From NCBI GenBank assembly GCA_008828725.1, contig MEHQ01002109.1, positions 16,924 to 80,923 of the forward strand: DNA of 64,000 nucleotides, in the 5' to 3' direction. A program made the translations under genes and the position numbers. Below the pieces are notes generated by a model. The model did not search any database and was not told the DNA's origin. It saw only the letters and a program-made list of their open reading frames with translations. The stretch is from Saccharina japonica (taxonomy: Eukaryota > Sar > Phaeophyceae > Laminariales > Laminariaceae). Numbering within the stretch: the first letter of the stretch is position 1; each line of letters begins with the position of its first letter. Positions 42,701 to 54,040 of this stretch are shown here, one piece after another.

Positions 42701-43260
42701 CCTTTTAGTCACAGCAACTCCAACAGCAGCAACAGACAACGCAAGCGAATGCGGAAGCTACCACGCCCCCAACCGCTGACAATCAGCAGCACCTTGACCC
42801 TACTACACAGGTGGCCATTTACGTACGTACCGGGCCCACGTTGGGCAACCTGAATGCAAAACAGGTTGGCCACAAATTGCAAGGTCCTACCTTGTACAAG
42901 GTAGGGAAGTACAACCTCCAGCCGTTGGGAAAAATAGGCGCACAAGGTGTCAGATAGCCAAGGTCATGGCACACAAGCTCTCCAGGTTGGGAAATGCGCC
43001 CGTATAACGTTACCGGATTGGGGTGAAAAAATGACAACCTCTCAAGGTTGGAAAACGAAAAAGGGCGCCCATACAACGTAGTGGCAATGCGGTTGATTGA
43101 CGGGTCGACGATGCAGTGTCGTCGTAGTTTATGAGCTGAAGGGGCGTTTGGTGTGCCAAACTACTTGAAATGAGTATACGTACGCGGCCACATTTTAGAT
43201 AGTTCTCTTTTATGTATGGTATGTACTCACCAATACACTTCAAAGGCGCATGCGCAAAGT
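42701..43260. other. No gene; contains a perfect 20-bp palindrome
   Basis: 42886-42905 reads CCTACCTTGTACAAGGTAGG, a perfect palindrome. AGGTTGG motifs recur near 42864, 42983 and 43044. Short minus-strand frames are unconvincing. Confidence 0.4.
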
Positions 43261-45072
43261 TGGGGGTTCAAAAACGTAATGGCGACACCGCATATCATAG
43301 CGCGCATAGTAACGGCCACCGCGCGTATCATAATCATTATATATAGATTCAACATAGTATACCAGGCATATGTTATTAATATTATTAATCTTCACCAAGA
43401 AGACGCCGTTCCCCCCGGTAGGTTCCAAAACCAAAGCTCACTACACCGAGTATATACACGGTACACATGCATATACGGCCAAGTTCACAAAACATAAAGT
43501 ACTCGTCTCTCTCTCTAGTCGACTGCAAAATCCAAGAAGGCAAAACCAGAAAACCGACACAACACGGGCGCGATATACATGTGCTAATGCTCCATAATCG
43601 CAAGTAATGATTCAACTCTTCATCAACCTCAACCCACCTCGTGAACGATATGAAAACACTAAACGACGACGTAATACAAAGATAATCAAGAGCACACAAA
43701 CGTATATACGTAACCTGAGTCGAAAAACTCCAAACACTGTACGCATTAATACGTACCGGGAAATGGTAGGTAACACTAAACTACAACTTCCTGCTGCCAC
43801 GCTATATATTTCGCCCCCTGTCACCCCCTGGGACGAAACACCTATACATACTTGATATATAGTACGAAGTACACTGCTGTAGTTGCCTCTACAATGCTGT
43901 TAATAGCAAGATTCGAATAGCCATTCATTTTTGCTTTTCTGCTTCGACCCCAACCGCACGTCGAAATAGACTTACTAATATCTGGCTCAGGGATCCCTCA
44001 TCGCACTCTCAGAGCTCCCACTTCGAACACCGCCTCCGTTCATTACTTGCTCCTCTCTTTGTTCCCTATACCTCGTACACTTTTTTTAGTTGTCGAGAGG
44101 CTTCTTCCTCTTTTAGTTTTGGGTTCGTGTGTGTGCCCAGACAACACGGCAGCGCGGGCGAGCCCGGCGCCATCGCGGGTATGGGAGGGTGCCGGCCAGT
44201 AGAGGGCGGATCAGAAGGAGCGTGGTCGTCTTTTTCGTGTCTAGGCATGGCGTGTCCACCGAGACACGAGGGAAGCACAAAGGGCCTTTGTCTGCGTTGC
44301 TGCTTGCTGTATCAATCCAGTATGCCAGAGTTATAAGGGTCCTTTATCATTGTAAAAGAACATTCAAGCGGTGCGTATTTATCGGAACACATATTTTTTC
44401 AGGAGGACCAGGCGATTTGAACACCTCATGATGGAGCGGGCCAACGAGGGCCAAGGTGAGCACCGGGCTTCATGCGAGGCGGGCCACGGGGCTCACTGGA
44501 GCAGAGAGGCAGTATAGCTCGACCCGGACCGAATCGATGGCGACGTGATCGCGGAGGGACGGGGAGCATCAAGGCTGACAAAACGCGAAAGACGTCAAAA
44601 CGTTTTGTTTTTTTTGCGGCGCAATGCCGATGGGATTTGTTTTCTTTTTTTCGAGTACGAAGTCGTACGTATGTACCTATATGTATAGGTACCAAATGGA
44701 CATTTTCCCGCAATAGTTTCACTTTTCATCTCCGGCCGCGGGTCCTTTCTCGCGCTATCGGCTGCAGGGCACGCGGGGGCCCCGCGTGTACACCACGGCG
44801 CAAGTGCGGGTCCCGGTCGAAGCCCATGGGGCGTGCTCTGGGCCTTCGAGTTCACGAAATCTGGCAAATAACTCAGGAGAGACGTTCCGACTTGACACCG
44901 CCGTGCAGCTACATGAAAAACCTGCCGTACGACTTTTGTTTATCCGTGTGAATTTGCATGGTTCATTTTTGACAAGCCGCATGAACGGAACGCACACAGC
45001 ACGCGCCACGGACGTGACAGCAAGGACCACACCCGCATGGAACGAGGCACACATCTAGAGCCATGCATCAGT
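43261..45072. other. No recognisable gene; GC-rich patches
   Basis: AT-rich to about 44060, then GC-rich patches (44140-44280, 44430-44560, 44740-44860). Frames up to 159 codons exist but lack any recognisable motif or domain-like composition. Confidence 0.35.
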
Positions 45073-45657
45073 TCTCCGGTCCTTGGACCGGAGACTCAGC
45101 AAGCATAATCCCAAAAGTGAAACCCGATTTTCAAGATATTAGGCGTGACAAAAGTTGCCCCAGTTTTCAAGTTACTCAGCGTGACAGAAAAGTGACCCCC
45201 TCTAACAACAACACGGGTACCCCCTTGTCCCCTCGACCCTCAAAGCTCGTTCTTGGCGCACAGCAGCGGTATCGCGACAGTTTTTGCACGCCTCGATAGC
45301 CAACCACACACCATGGGCCTCGGCCGAGTATCGGCATCTTGGTGAGCGCACGCCGAGCGCAGCAGCACGCTCGCCGAGCATCCCTCCAGCAGACCCTGAG
45401 AAAAAACTGCGACCACTGGGAGTTCCACATTCATTACTACTATTTTTGAGTAGGGGGTGGGGGTTCCTGATGGCTGTGGTGACATGAAAGCAGGCAACGA
45501 CGGTTGCATGACATGAAAGCGCCACCACGCGTGTATGAGTACATGCCACGCCTCACCACCACACCTCGGCAACACGCAATAGCGCGGGTAGCTCTATATC
45601 GGTATGCACCTGCCGTACGCAGTGTTTGTGTCATTGACCCTTGGACTTCTGGCGGCC

Positions 45658-45975
45658 ATGGTCAACACAAAGAACAGGAGCAGCAGCAGCAGTACTCCTG
45701 GTGGTGGAAGAGGTGTACCACAACGCCGGGCTCTAGCTTGTGAAGGCAGTGGTGCCCCCGGAGAGCGTGATTCCCAGCGCGCGCTGCTTCTTTCCGAACC
45801 CGGTGGTATCACACCAGCCGTGGCTCGTGTCGAGCGATCCTTTTTTGCACCTAGCGGTCTTCGCGAGTTGGATCCTCGCACACTCCCCGATCTTGTACCT
45901 CTTGTTCCCCGACCAGACTCAGCACGTTCAACGCGAACGACTGCAAATCAACTACGGAGGGTGCTATGCCTTTGA
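45658..45975 (+). CDS. U-family ORF in the solitary copy
   Basis: 105 codons, MVNTKNRSSSSSTPGGGRGV and onward, ending NQLRRVLCL. Compared with the 17439 frame it has one APGER unit instead of three, keeping frame, and conserves VARVERSF-x-APSGLRELDPRTL. The most independent evidence that this frame was once translated. Confidence 0.4.
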   Translation: MVNTKNRSSSSSTPGGGRGVPQRRALACEGSGAPGERDSQRALLLSEPGGITPAVARVERSFFAPSGLRELDPRTLPDLVPLVPRPDSARSTRTTANQLRRVLCL

Positions 45976-46258
45976 CCCGAGCAAGTTTGCGTGCGGAACG
46001 TATGGCAAAACATGCTGTCAACAGCAGGTGCGCAGCTGTGTGTTTATCGTCGACCCGAGCGCACTCGGCGCGCCAGAGGCAGCCAGCGTGGCTTCGGACG
46101 CTTGGGTTCTACGCCCAGTATAGCGCACTTGGCACGTCTCTTCGCGGCGCCAAACCACAACAACAGCAGTTGGTCTCCCCGTTTGCTCAAATATCTGCTC
46201 GTACAACAAGTGATATTTTGTATTTTGACACAACGAAGCACCGAGCGTCGACTGACTG

Positions 46259-46291
<33 letters not shown>

Positions 46292-46674
46292 AAAGTCTAC
46301 GAGTACGGAAAGGAGCACGCCGAGTGCGCTTCCCTTCGTCTCTAGGCTTGAGGCCGCGCCAGCCGGCTGTGTAGTTTGGCGACGGCGAGACGCACCGATC
46401 GCCGGCTGCGCGTCGGGTGCGAAGCAACGTCGCTGTGTCACCATCCAACTCATCGATCGTGCTGCTGCTGCTGCTGCTGCTGCTTGCTTGCTGCGTGGAT
46501 AACATATTGAATTTAGAGACCATGCCATTTTTTAATTTGAAAATCTGATGATCCAAGTCGTCAGATTCCCAGGCCGTTTCCTATCGGTTCAATTTTTAGT
46601 TTGTAGTTTTCGATCTCAAAAACTAAAGCACCGTCGTCCTACGAGTATATAATGCAGTCCGATTGTGCAGTATA

Positions 46675-46985
46675 CCCCGAGTATCGAGTAAATTCTGTAC
46701 TTCGAGCACTTAAGAGTATTGGAGTACTAGCGGCCTGAATACTCGGAGTACTTGGAGTATGTGAGCAGTACTGAAGTCCCAAATACTCGGAGTACAAGGA
46801 GTACCCGCAGTATCGGACCCCGAAATACTCCGAGTACAAGAAGTATCGAGAGTGTTCATACCCGAAATACTCCGAGTACGAGCAGTATCCCGGAGTATCG
46901 AACCCCGAATACTTGGAGTACACGAAGTACCTGAAGTATTTTATCTCCAATACTCCTTACTTTACTCCAAGGTACTCGGAGCATC
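46675..46985. repeat. GAGTAC/GTACTC-rich array, copy 2
   Basis: Same unit order as the copy at 25540-25815 with point differences and a few unit-length changes. Confidence 0.8.
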
Positions 46986-47080
46986 TGTGCAACATTGAAG
47001 GCAACGAGGAACTACCCTGCCAGCGGGAAAAATGCCGGACAAAGACTTGCATTGTTTTTCAAGACTGGAGATTAGCAACT

Positions 47081-47228
47081 AGCAACACGAATGATACTCA
47101 TCCGATTGCGATACTATAACACACTTGACACTTGGACAAAACTTGCTCAATAGTAATGCCCTTTCTCAACACCTTATTTTTTTGTAAGACCGGAGACTAG
47201 CAACGCGAATGTTACTCATTCGATTGCG
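47081..47228. repeat. Pair of M near-palindromes at the end of the solitary U copy
   Basis: Copies at about 47081-47110 (GCAACACGAATG...CATCCGATTGC) and 47200-47228, 119 bp apart. Confidence 0.75.
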
Positions 47229-47251
47229 ATACTAACACAATAGTAGTTAAT

Positions 47252-47390
47252 ACATGGTTGCATGGTCTGCTCTCTATGGGTTGTGTACAGCAGTAGCAGT
47301 TGTACGAGAAGCTTCAAAAATTACACGCGCATTATTTATGTATATTTGTAATTTTGTTCCAATATTATTTTGGATTCTACGTAGAGCACA
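47252..47390. repeat. Interspersed repeat shared with 11370-11515
   Basis: Begins about 15 bp beyond the U copy. Contains CTCTATGGGTTGTGTACAGC and a TTATGTATATTTGTAATTTT segment. Confidence 0.55.
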
Positions 47391-48441
47391 CATACATATC
47401 ATACATGCACAGAGCACAGATCTACAAGTACGAATATATGTGCAGCTGTACAGCAGTAGTAGGAGTGCTACTGCTGCTGTAGTTTACGGGAACTGGTGTC
47501 TAGTCTAGACTACACACTACAAAGCAGCCAAGGCGCCCCTTATTGAACAGCACAGCAGTACGGCAGAAGAAGCCGCAGAACACAGAACACAAAGCAGCCA
47601 GCCGCTGTTCATATTGTTGCGTTTGTGGCGGCTGTTGCTGTGTGCGTGTGTTGGGCCTGTAGTAAACAGCTACGAGTGGCAGGAGGAATCCAGCAGATCT
47701 AGTTGTGACAGCTACGTACGAACAACGAGTACTGCTTTGCTGTGTTCTGTCTTTCATTGTGTATGCGTGTGTGTTTGATGTATGCGATTCCGGCTTGCAC
47801 AGCATTCGCATCCTCAGCACGGCGTGCATCCACCTGTGTTTGCACTGCAGCTACAGCGGCATGCGCATTTTCTTCTGCCCGGGTTTGCGCAGCAGCCAAA
47901 GCCGCCTGAACGTCGTGCGCAGCACCTGTAGCTCTGACTCTGCTGCACTGCGCTATCATGTGCAGGTCACAAGTACGAACTGGACCAGGTGTATATCACG
48001 GGCTAATTCCATGTATTTCAAAATCTGCATTAATCTGATTGGCCAAACTTTTTACGTACGTACAAAACTCACATTCTCTCATTCTTCCGAGAATATTCTG
48101 ACTCTGATTTTAATATCACCCGTGCTTTACAGCAACGATTAAAAACAACCAAACCGCTAATACCCGTCACGGGTATGGATAACACTTAATACTCGCCGAG
48201 AATTTGGGCCCAGGGCACCCGGATATCCAGCTGTTCGACGGGCACTCTTAGACGAGTACTCGGCTGCTAAACGCGTACCAGGGAACTCGCCCAAAAGGTA
48301 TTGCGTACGAGTGAATACTCTTATCTAGGACCGTGGCGGGACTCGTCGGGCAACAGCTCAGTCATAACTATCTTCTCCCTGTATACTTAGCTGTACAGCG
48401 CAGAACAGCCGTGATAACTGCAGTACCACTGTGGGATGCAC
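47391..48441. other. Mostly unassigned sequence
   Basis: Apart from the Ala-rich frame at 47699-47959, I see no gene here. GTAC-containing motifs and CAG triplets are scattered. Confidence 0.35.
47699..47959 (-). CDS. Ala/Gln-rich coiled-coil-like fragment, unrecognised
   Basis: 86 codons; residues 10-52 form an Ala-rich amphipathic stretch (AAHDVQAALAAAQTRAEENA, then VAAVQTQVDARRAEDA). The repeats are not simple-sequence derived, so it may be a relic of a structural or gag-like protein. No family recognised. Confidence 0.3.
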   Translation of the reverse strand: MIAQCSRVRATGAAHDVQAALAAAQTRAEENAHAAVAAVQTQVDARRAEDANAVQAGIAYIKHTRIHNERQNTAKQYSLFVRSCHN

Positions 48442-48723
48442 TTTAAATCCTACAAGAAATAGTAAGATCGACTTCAGAAACAAAACAAATCGTTGAGCCT
48501 GGACACCAACTTGAAGTGTATGAACACCGGGAGCCCACTGTACCTCAAATACGATATCATCTCGTGACAGTTGTTTGGTTAGGAATGGTCGTCGCTACTA
48601 CTTTTACTGTCTACTATGCCACAGGTTTGCTCCAAAAATTAAACTATGAAGCATTTGCGATCTATTTTCACCTTGCGACACCCCCGGGATTTCAAGTGAC
48701 CAACATCCCGAAGGGGAACCTCG
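48442..48723 (+). CDS. Candidate exon with a membrane segment, unrecognised protein
   Basis: Open plus-strand frame from just after a TAA at about 48440: LQEIVRSTSETKQIVEPGHQ, then VYEHREPTVPQIRYHL, then a hydrophobic segment VTVVWLGMVVATTFTVYY, then KLNYEAFAIYFHLATPPG and VTNIPKGNL. After this the frame turns into low-quality sequence; a possible donor GTAATACG lies at 48725. Composition and hydrophobic pattern look like real protein, unlike surrounding frames. There is no initiating ATG in the first part, so it would be an internal exon or a relic. Confidence 0.35.
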
Positions 48724-49266
48724 TAATACGTACAAATGCATGTGTACGTCTTTCTTCTTCCTCAGTTTTGTTGATTTCCTGTTTTTCGTACTTCACAATT
48801 GACGACCGTGCTGTGCTGTGCTTTCTCTTTCATACATACAAAGTACGAAGTAATATATACCACCGTTCGTTGTTGTTGTACTACCACACATACTCACGAA
48901 GGCACAAATCACACCCACCACAGCAGGCAGCGCAGCGCCGTGCTGTGAGCCGTGTTGCTGTGCTTTCTCTTTCGATCATATAGCCTCTTTGTTGTCCTGG
49001 AGCATGGAGTTAATGTGCATCCCGAGCATGTTTTGCATGCATGTCAAGTCCGCCGTTTCTTCCCTGTGCACCATGAACCTATTACCATGAACCTCTTGGC
49101 ATTTTCAAGTCGGTGCTTTTTTTGCTTGCACTATACATTATGGGCCTCTTCTGCCCTTTCCTTGTGCGAGCGTAGCGGGCGGCGTCAGCCGCCCGCGGAG
49201 CGAAGCCCTTGTAAATAGTACAAAAGACAACCAACACCAAACAAATATCCTAAGCGTATATAACTG

Positions 49267-49303
<37 letters not shown>

Positions 49304-50229
49304 TACTACTACTACTTTTACTACTACTACTGCTACTACTGCTACTACTACTACTACTACTATTACTACTACTACTACTACTACTACAGCAGTGTTTCGA
49401 CGCGTAGATTATCCCCCCCACATGAGTGCTTCGCGCCTGTGGTGCAAGCAATGTCTGCCTGGTTGGTCAAAATCCAACGTGCTCCGTCCCGGCATTGTAG
49501 GGATGCGAGGGTCTATGGTCAATAGACGACCACGGCCGTGCACGACATGAGTACACCCCCCCCCCCCCCCACAAGAGATATACAAACATAATCAAACGAC
49601 CACGTGAACGTCTCCGTGTGCGTCTCCAGACCTGCAAAATATGTGAAGTGCGCGCGGAATAGAGGGAATATGACGCGTCGCGGTCAAGGTGGAACGTTAG
49701 TAAAATGTAGCGTTAGGGTTCTTCGTTTGTTTGTTTAGTTTTTGTTTGATCGATGGCTCGCTTTTCGATTGAACAAAACAGACAAATAAGAAGAACTCAC
49801 AGCGGTCTCTTGGGTCTCATCTTGGCTGTTTCGCCTATCAAACGGGGTGTACCTCCCGATCCAATATCTGCTTTTGGTTCTAGGTATTGTCATTACTTCA
49901 AAACGCCCTGTTTGGATGGGCCCTATAACATCAATACATACGTATTTGGTACCCGAATGCAAGACGGGCACACGTTATCCGAAACACACTTTTGATTGTT
50001 GTACAACAATACGTGCAGCATGAACTTCAACGTTGATAATTTGTAAACATATCCCAAAAAAGAATAAAACCAAGGGAAATAAAAACTAAAGGAAGAAACT
50101 ACGGTATGATTGCAATACAGCCACCAGTATGCCACGGACGAGTGGTAAATTAGATGCTAAATGCGAGAAACGTGTTTAAACTTAACCAACCTTTAGTGGT
50201 GCCTGGGTGTAAACGGGGTGCAGCATGTT
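48724..50229. other. No recognisable gene; microsatellite and C-tract
   Basis: Contains the CTA microsatellite at 49264-49390 and a run of 14 C at about 49556-49570. Minus-strand frame 49971-49735 is discussed among rejected items. Confidence 0.35.
49264..49390. repeat. (CTA)n microsatellite, second locus
   Basis: About 40 CTA/TAC triplets with TTC, TTT, TGC and TAT interruptions. Confidence 0.95.
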
Positions 50230-50628
50230 TTAGCAATCATCCGAGAAGGCGCCATCAATCCCGTCTTCCTCTTCATCGAAGCCGTCCTCCTCCTCCTCCT
50301 CCTCCTCCTCCTCCTCCCCCTCGCTGTACCGCGGCTCGTCTTCATCCTCATCCTCACGCTCGTAGTCCTCCTGCTCCTCGGGCCCCCCCCCCTCCTCGCT
50401 CTCGCTCTCGTCATAAAGGTCTGCCTCGAGGAGCTGTCGTTCCGCCTCTTCATCGTCGACTTCGTCGCTTTCTGTGCCGGCATCGACGGTGCCGGCATCG
50501 TTTCAATGCCCGTTTTGGAAAAGATAGGGCTGCAGGTAACGCCTCCCGTCCTCGGCGGAGTCGATGGTACTCCTGCCCGGCACGTCCCCTAGCGCGTCCA
50601 CCGCTAAAGTTTTGAGGCGGTCGACCAT
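50230..50628 (-). pseudogene. Acidic-tailed protein exon or relic with an in-frame TGA
   Basis: One minus-strand frame from ATG 50628 to TAA at 50230 has a single TGA at 50503-50505. Before it: MVDRLKTLAVDALGDVPGRS to YLFQNGH, 41 residues. After it: a strongly acidic tail with TESDEVDDEEAERQLLEADL, YDESESEEGGGPEEQEDYER, a run of nine Glu and DGFDEEEDGIDGAFSDDC. A good 3' splice-site-like TTTTTCCAG sits right before the ATG. Acidic C-termini of this kind occur in nucleolar, chromatin and RNA polymerase proteins, but I recognise no family. The TGA could be a real inactivation, an unannotated intron boundary or a sequence error. Confidence 0.4.
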
Positions 50629-51032
50629 CCTGGAAAAATATGAAACGCACACGAAGCAGACGTATTTATGTTGCGGTCATCTTGCGGTCATCAGTGAGAA
50701 TGAAAGCATGCGTTTAAATAATAAGTTACACTCCCCAGATACATCTGCGTGTTCGTGTTGAGCTCTGAATCTATAGATATTTGGCCGAGTGGTGTTGCTG
50801 TGGATATCTTGGTGTCTCCTTATGATACATCCTGCTGTGTTTGTAGGAACAGTTGAGGCATATATTATTATCAGCACATTGTGTACCAAATAATAGTTAG
50901 TATACTTCGTATGTAAGCTCTTTTGAAGAGCCCTTACGATCGTTGTCTTATGTCCGCTTTCTCGTCTGCCCCTGCTGGTGCTGTCTCTACTGCTGTAGAG
51001 GTACGTAGCTGCCCATTTTTTTAAGTTGCGGT
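50629..51032. other. No recognisable gene
   Basis: Intergenic-looking sequence between two coding-like segments on opposite strands; could include intron of either. Confidence 0.3.
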
Positions 51033-51305
51033 ATGTCTACTGTATACAGCCGTGTGCAGCAGTTTATACCTGCTGTTTATTATTTTGAGCCAAGCGAGGT
51101 TCTAATTTATATGGCGCTGATGACAGGGACGAACCCTTTCGAGATTGCAGAAGCCGACATCGACATCTACGACCGAGCGCTTAGCGCCGTTCTCTCTCCG
51201 AAACGAAATAAATACGAGACAGGTGGCATTTTTGTTCCACCAATGACGACAAACCAACGTGCAGGCCAGTATTATGCAGAGTTCACCAGCAGACAATGTC
51301 AGTAA
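51033..51305 (+). CDS. Candidate exon or small protein, 90 codons, unrecognised
   Basis: ATG at 51033, MSTVYSRVQQFIPAVYYFEP, then VLIYMALMTGTNPFEIAEAD, then SPKRNKYETGGIFVPPMTTN and AEFTSRQCQ. Balanced composition without simple repeats, and an acidic helix-like middle, make it more credible than nearby frames. No family or motif recognised. The stop at 51305 is followed by low-information sequence. Confidence 0.3.
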   Translation: MSTVYSRVQQFIPAVYYFEPSEVLIYMALMTGTNPFEIAEADIDIYDRALSAVLSPKRNKYETGGIFVPPMTTNQRAGQYYAEFTSRQCQ

Positions 51306-52729
51306 AGTGGACAGCACGAAAAGCACGCACCAGCATACGTCCACACAACAAAGCAGCACGAGTAGCAAGTAGCAATTGTATCTTCGCTTGCACGCACCAA
51401 CGCACACAAGCCGACGACGGCAGCTACAAGCATGCTATCAGATATCACTCTGGACGAAAATGTAATAACTCTTCGATAAACATATTATTATACCAACGGT
51501 ACCTATATTTTCGTCCAAAATGGTTTTTACAGCAGTCATATACGTTACCTATCATACGGGCAGGGTACACGAGTACGTACAATACAACATTTGATGAAAA
51601 TCGACGAACAGCAGTCAGTGGAACTGCTGAATGCCGAGCCCTCTGCACAATAAGCGCAACCACCAAAGCAGGTACAGGGTACTCGTACAGCTAGTATACG
51701 AGTACCTGTTACATAGCAACCGGGACACCCACGACGTAAAGCGTGCAATATTATTTCAAAATTCAAAAATGAATCCCGTTGGGTACTTATCACGAAAAAA
51801 ATAGAAGAACAGTACGTAGTGATTTAATTGCTGGAATAGCTACAACTAGAGAGTGAGGTGGCGAGGCGAAGGCGAGGTGGCTCTGTGGCAGCTTCTACTA
51901 CTACGATACTGTTGGCCTCGCTCCGCCTGGCTCACGTTGGTACAGACGTACACCCCGTGTTCGTGATGCGACTTCACGGGTATATAATCGTGGTCACAGG
52001 TTAACGGATGAAGGAGTACGTATACGTACGACTATACTGGGCGAGTATCTACCGCCTAAAAAACCGCCATGGGGTCACTCTCACCTCGACGTATGCCATC
52101 ATCGCTGGGGGCGGTCGTTCGTCCTTGCTTGGTGGGGGCGATATTCCCGACGTCAGTCGACTGAGAGCGCCGCCCGCTCTCGTGGGCTCTCGTCCTTCGT
52201 CCCGTTCCGAACAGGGTTTGAATGCCCTGGGTTAAACCCGCACGCCGCACACATAGAGCGTTCGTGTCCTTTCCTCGGCATGTGTGCGCGCCTTCAAGGC
52301 CTCATCCGCAGATTGTCGGCTCTTCCTTCTCTCATGATCGGGGCTATCAGCGACAGGGGGGGTGATTACGTCGTCTGCGCTCGCTGGTCGCCGGTGCCGG
52401 CGAGTGAGCGAGTGAGACGTGCGGATAAAATCCGTTGGCCAACTAAAAAAACGAAACAGGGGTTTTCTAATTTCTATGAAGCTTGTTTTCACAGGGGTTT
52501 AAACGCGTTTTTACTTTGAGATGTCTTTTGTGGGGTCTACTGGTTCGCTGGCTTCTATGTAAAGCCAGGACCCAGTGGGTAAATGCCGCAGCTACCCTGT
52601 GAAGAACAACACATAGTTTTTCGAGCTCAGCGGATTGCCTCGAAAATATTTTGTATTGATTTTAGTATAGACAAACGATGACTTGGATAAAGTATACGTT
52701 TTTTAAACCACGCGAAATACATGACAAAA
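51306..52729. other. No recognisable gene
   Basis: A GC-rich region at about 52040-52410 holds short frames on both strands; none is recognisable. The remainder is AT-rich. Confidence 0.35.
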
Positions 52730-53260
52730 TACAATACGTACCAACTTTCGACTAAAAACAATCGCCTCAAACACACTTTCACTTGGTCTTAGTGCAACAG
52801 TGAAACAAAATTTCAACTTTTTTTTATTTGGAGTATTGATGATACATATAATAATAGTAGTCGCCGTGAGAACGCCGAAGACTCACCACAACAAACGACT
52901 TAATTAAAGTACGTCGTACGGATTTTCAACCACCAAACAAAACAAATGTTGCCAATACTATAACAACGTTCAACAATAATACAACCGATTGTCTTACACG
53001 TACATTTACTTGTGATTTAATGTACTCGACATACCTATAGGTATGTCATACACTCTCAACTTGATTAGAGTATTGATATGACTTGAGAACGCCCAAGACG
53101 AGTCTCAAAACAAAACAAATAACATGTGAAGGTACGGATTTTCAACCACACAAAAAAATCAAATGCTGCCAATCATTATGTGGATAGTCTACTCGTACAG
53201 CTTCCAAAAACAAATACATGCGATTTGATTGATTGCCTCAAACATATTTTCGCTTTATTT
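52730..53260. repeat. Degenerate ~216-bp tandem repeat, about two units
   Basis: Shared landmarks in the same order: GAGTATTGAT, GAGAACGCC-AAGAC, GTACGGATTTTCAACCAC at 52915 and 53131, AAATGYTGCCAAT, then a GCCTCAAACA-TTTTC linker. Spacing between landmarks gives the period. Confidence 0.65.
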
Positions 53261-53529
53261 CAGTGTGCACTCCAGAGGTAGTAGGTAGCTTTAACGTATT
53301 ATGATATGATAGAAATCACATTGTTTGCGTCGAATGTTCGTTGCAACCACCCCCCCAAACCGACGAATACCTCACACTTTGGGCAAAGTGCCGAACAGGA
53401 CGTTGCACAATCTAGGTGCATTATAGCAGATTGCGGCACGTTGTGCCCGTCTCCCCAAGGTACTAAGGTTGGGGTTTTCTGACAACGTCCCGCAACGTAG
53501 ATAAATGGCCACCTGTGTACTTATGTCGT

Positions 53530-54040
53530 TGCCGCAGCAAGTGGATAGGGCTGGTCGTCTCTTGTGTGTGGTGTTCTAGCGGGCTCGGCGGTTATGGAAG
53601 TTCTGGCTTTGAGCCAAACGGATTTGCTGTGCATGGGGCACAAAAGAGGGCTGCTTTTGACAGGTGGCCTCACACCACTGACGATTACAGAAGCTACCGG
53701 GCTCGCCACTGCCCAGTCACAGCAGCGTCGTGTTTCCACTACTTATGTGGTAGCTGCACCAAGCGCGCAGGTCTTGTCTTATATTGTGCCTCGTGTGCTA
53801 GCAAGGTTGGTGGTTACGAAAAAGCTGCTTCGCGCTGAAGATTTTGCTGTGCGGTACGCCATGGAGGATAAAAGAGGCCTGCTTTTGAGGGGTCGCCTGA
53901 CACCACTCGCGATTACAGAAGCTACCGGGTTTGTCACCGCCCAGGAACAGCAGCGTCGTGCTTCTACTACTTATTTATCTGCTGTGCCAAGCGGGTAGGG
54001 GTGGTGTTGTCATGTGTGGCGCGTTCTAGGCACCTTGGTG
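53530..54040. repeat. ~226-bp tandem repeat, about 2.3 units
   Basis: Unit 1 at about 53539, unit 2 at about 53763, partial unit 3 from about 53988. CTGCTTTTGA occurs at 53651 and 53879 (offset 228). A plus-strand frame (53564-53998) stays open across two units and so encodes a repeated peptide, KRGLLL-x-G-x-LTPL-x-ITEATG. Indels between units keep the frame. Confidence 0.75.

Larger units (their letters stand above)
45073..47236 (+). repeat. Solitary full-length U-family copy (about 2.16 kb)
   Basis: Starts with TCTCCGGTCC-TT-GGACCGGAGA (45073-45094) and ends after the M motif pair and GCGATACTAACACAA (47236). Order: opening palindrome, GGTACCCCCTTGTC segment, ORF (45658-45975), CTG tracts (46260-46290, 46460-46490), TTTAGAGACCATGCC, GAGTAC array, M pair. 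This copy defines the unit from which the array at 17-26 kb can be interpreted. Neither end shows a clear target duplication. Confidence 0.65.

Noticed and set aside
45740-46123. Cys-rich frame (YGGCYAFDPSKFACGTYGKT) in U units as a secreted toxin-like peptide
   Set aside because: It lies out of frame with the conserved MVNT frame, lacks its own credible start, and the same DNA in other frames is equally open; likely chance.
49735-49971. Minus-strand frame with CIDVIGPIQTGRFE, resembling the start of a retroviral-type integrase core
   Set aside because: Only one short motif fits; no DDE continuation or zinc finger could be found in any nearby frame, so I do not call it.
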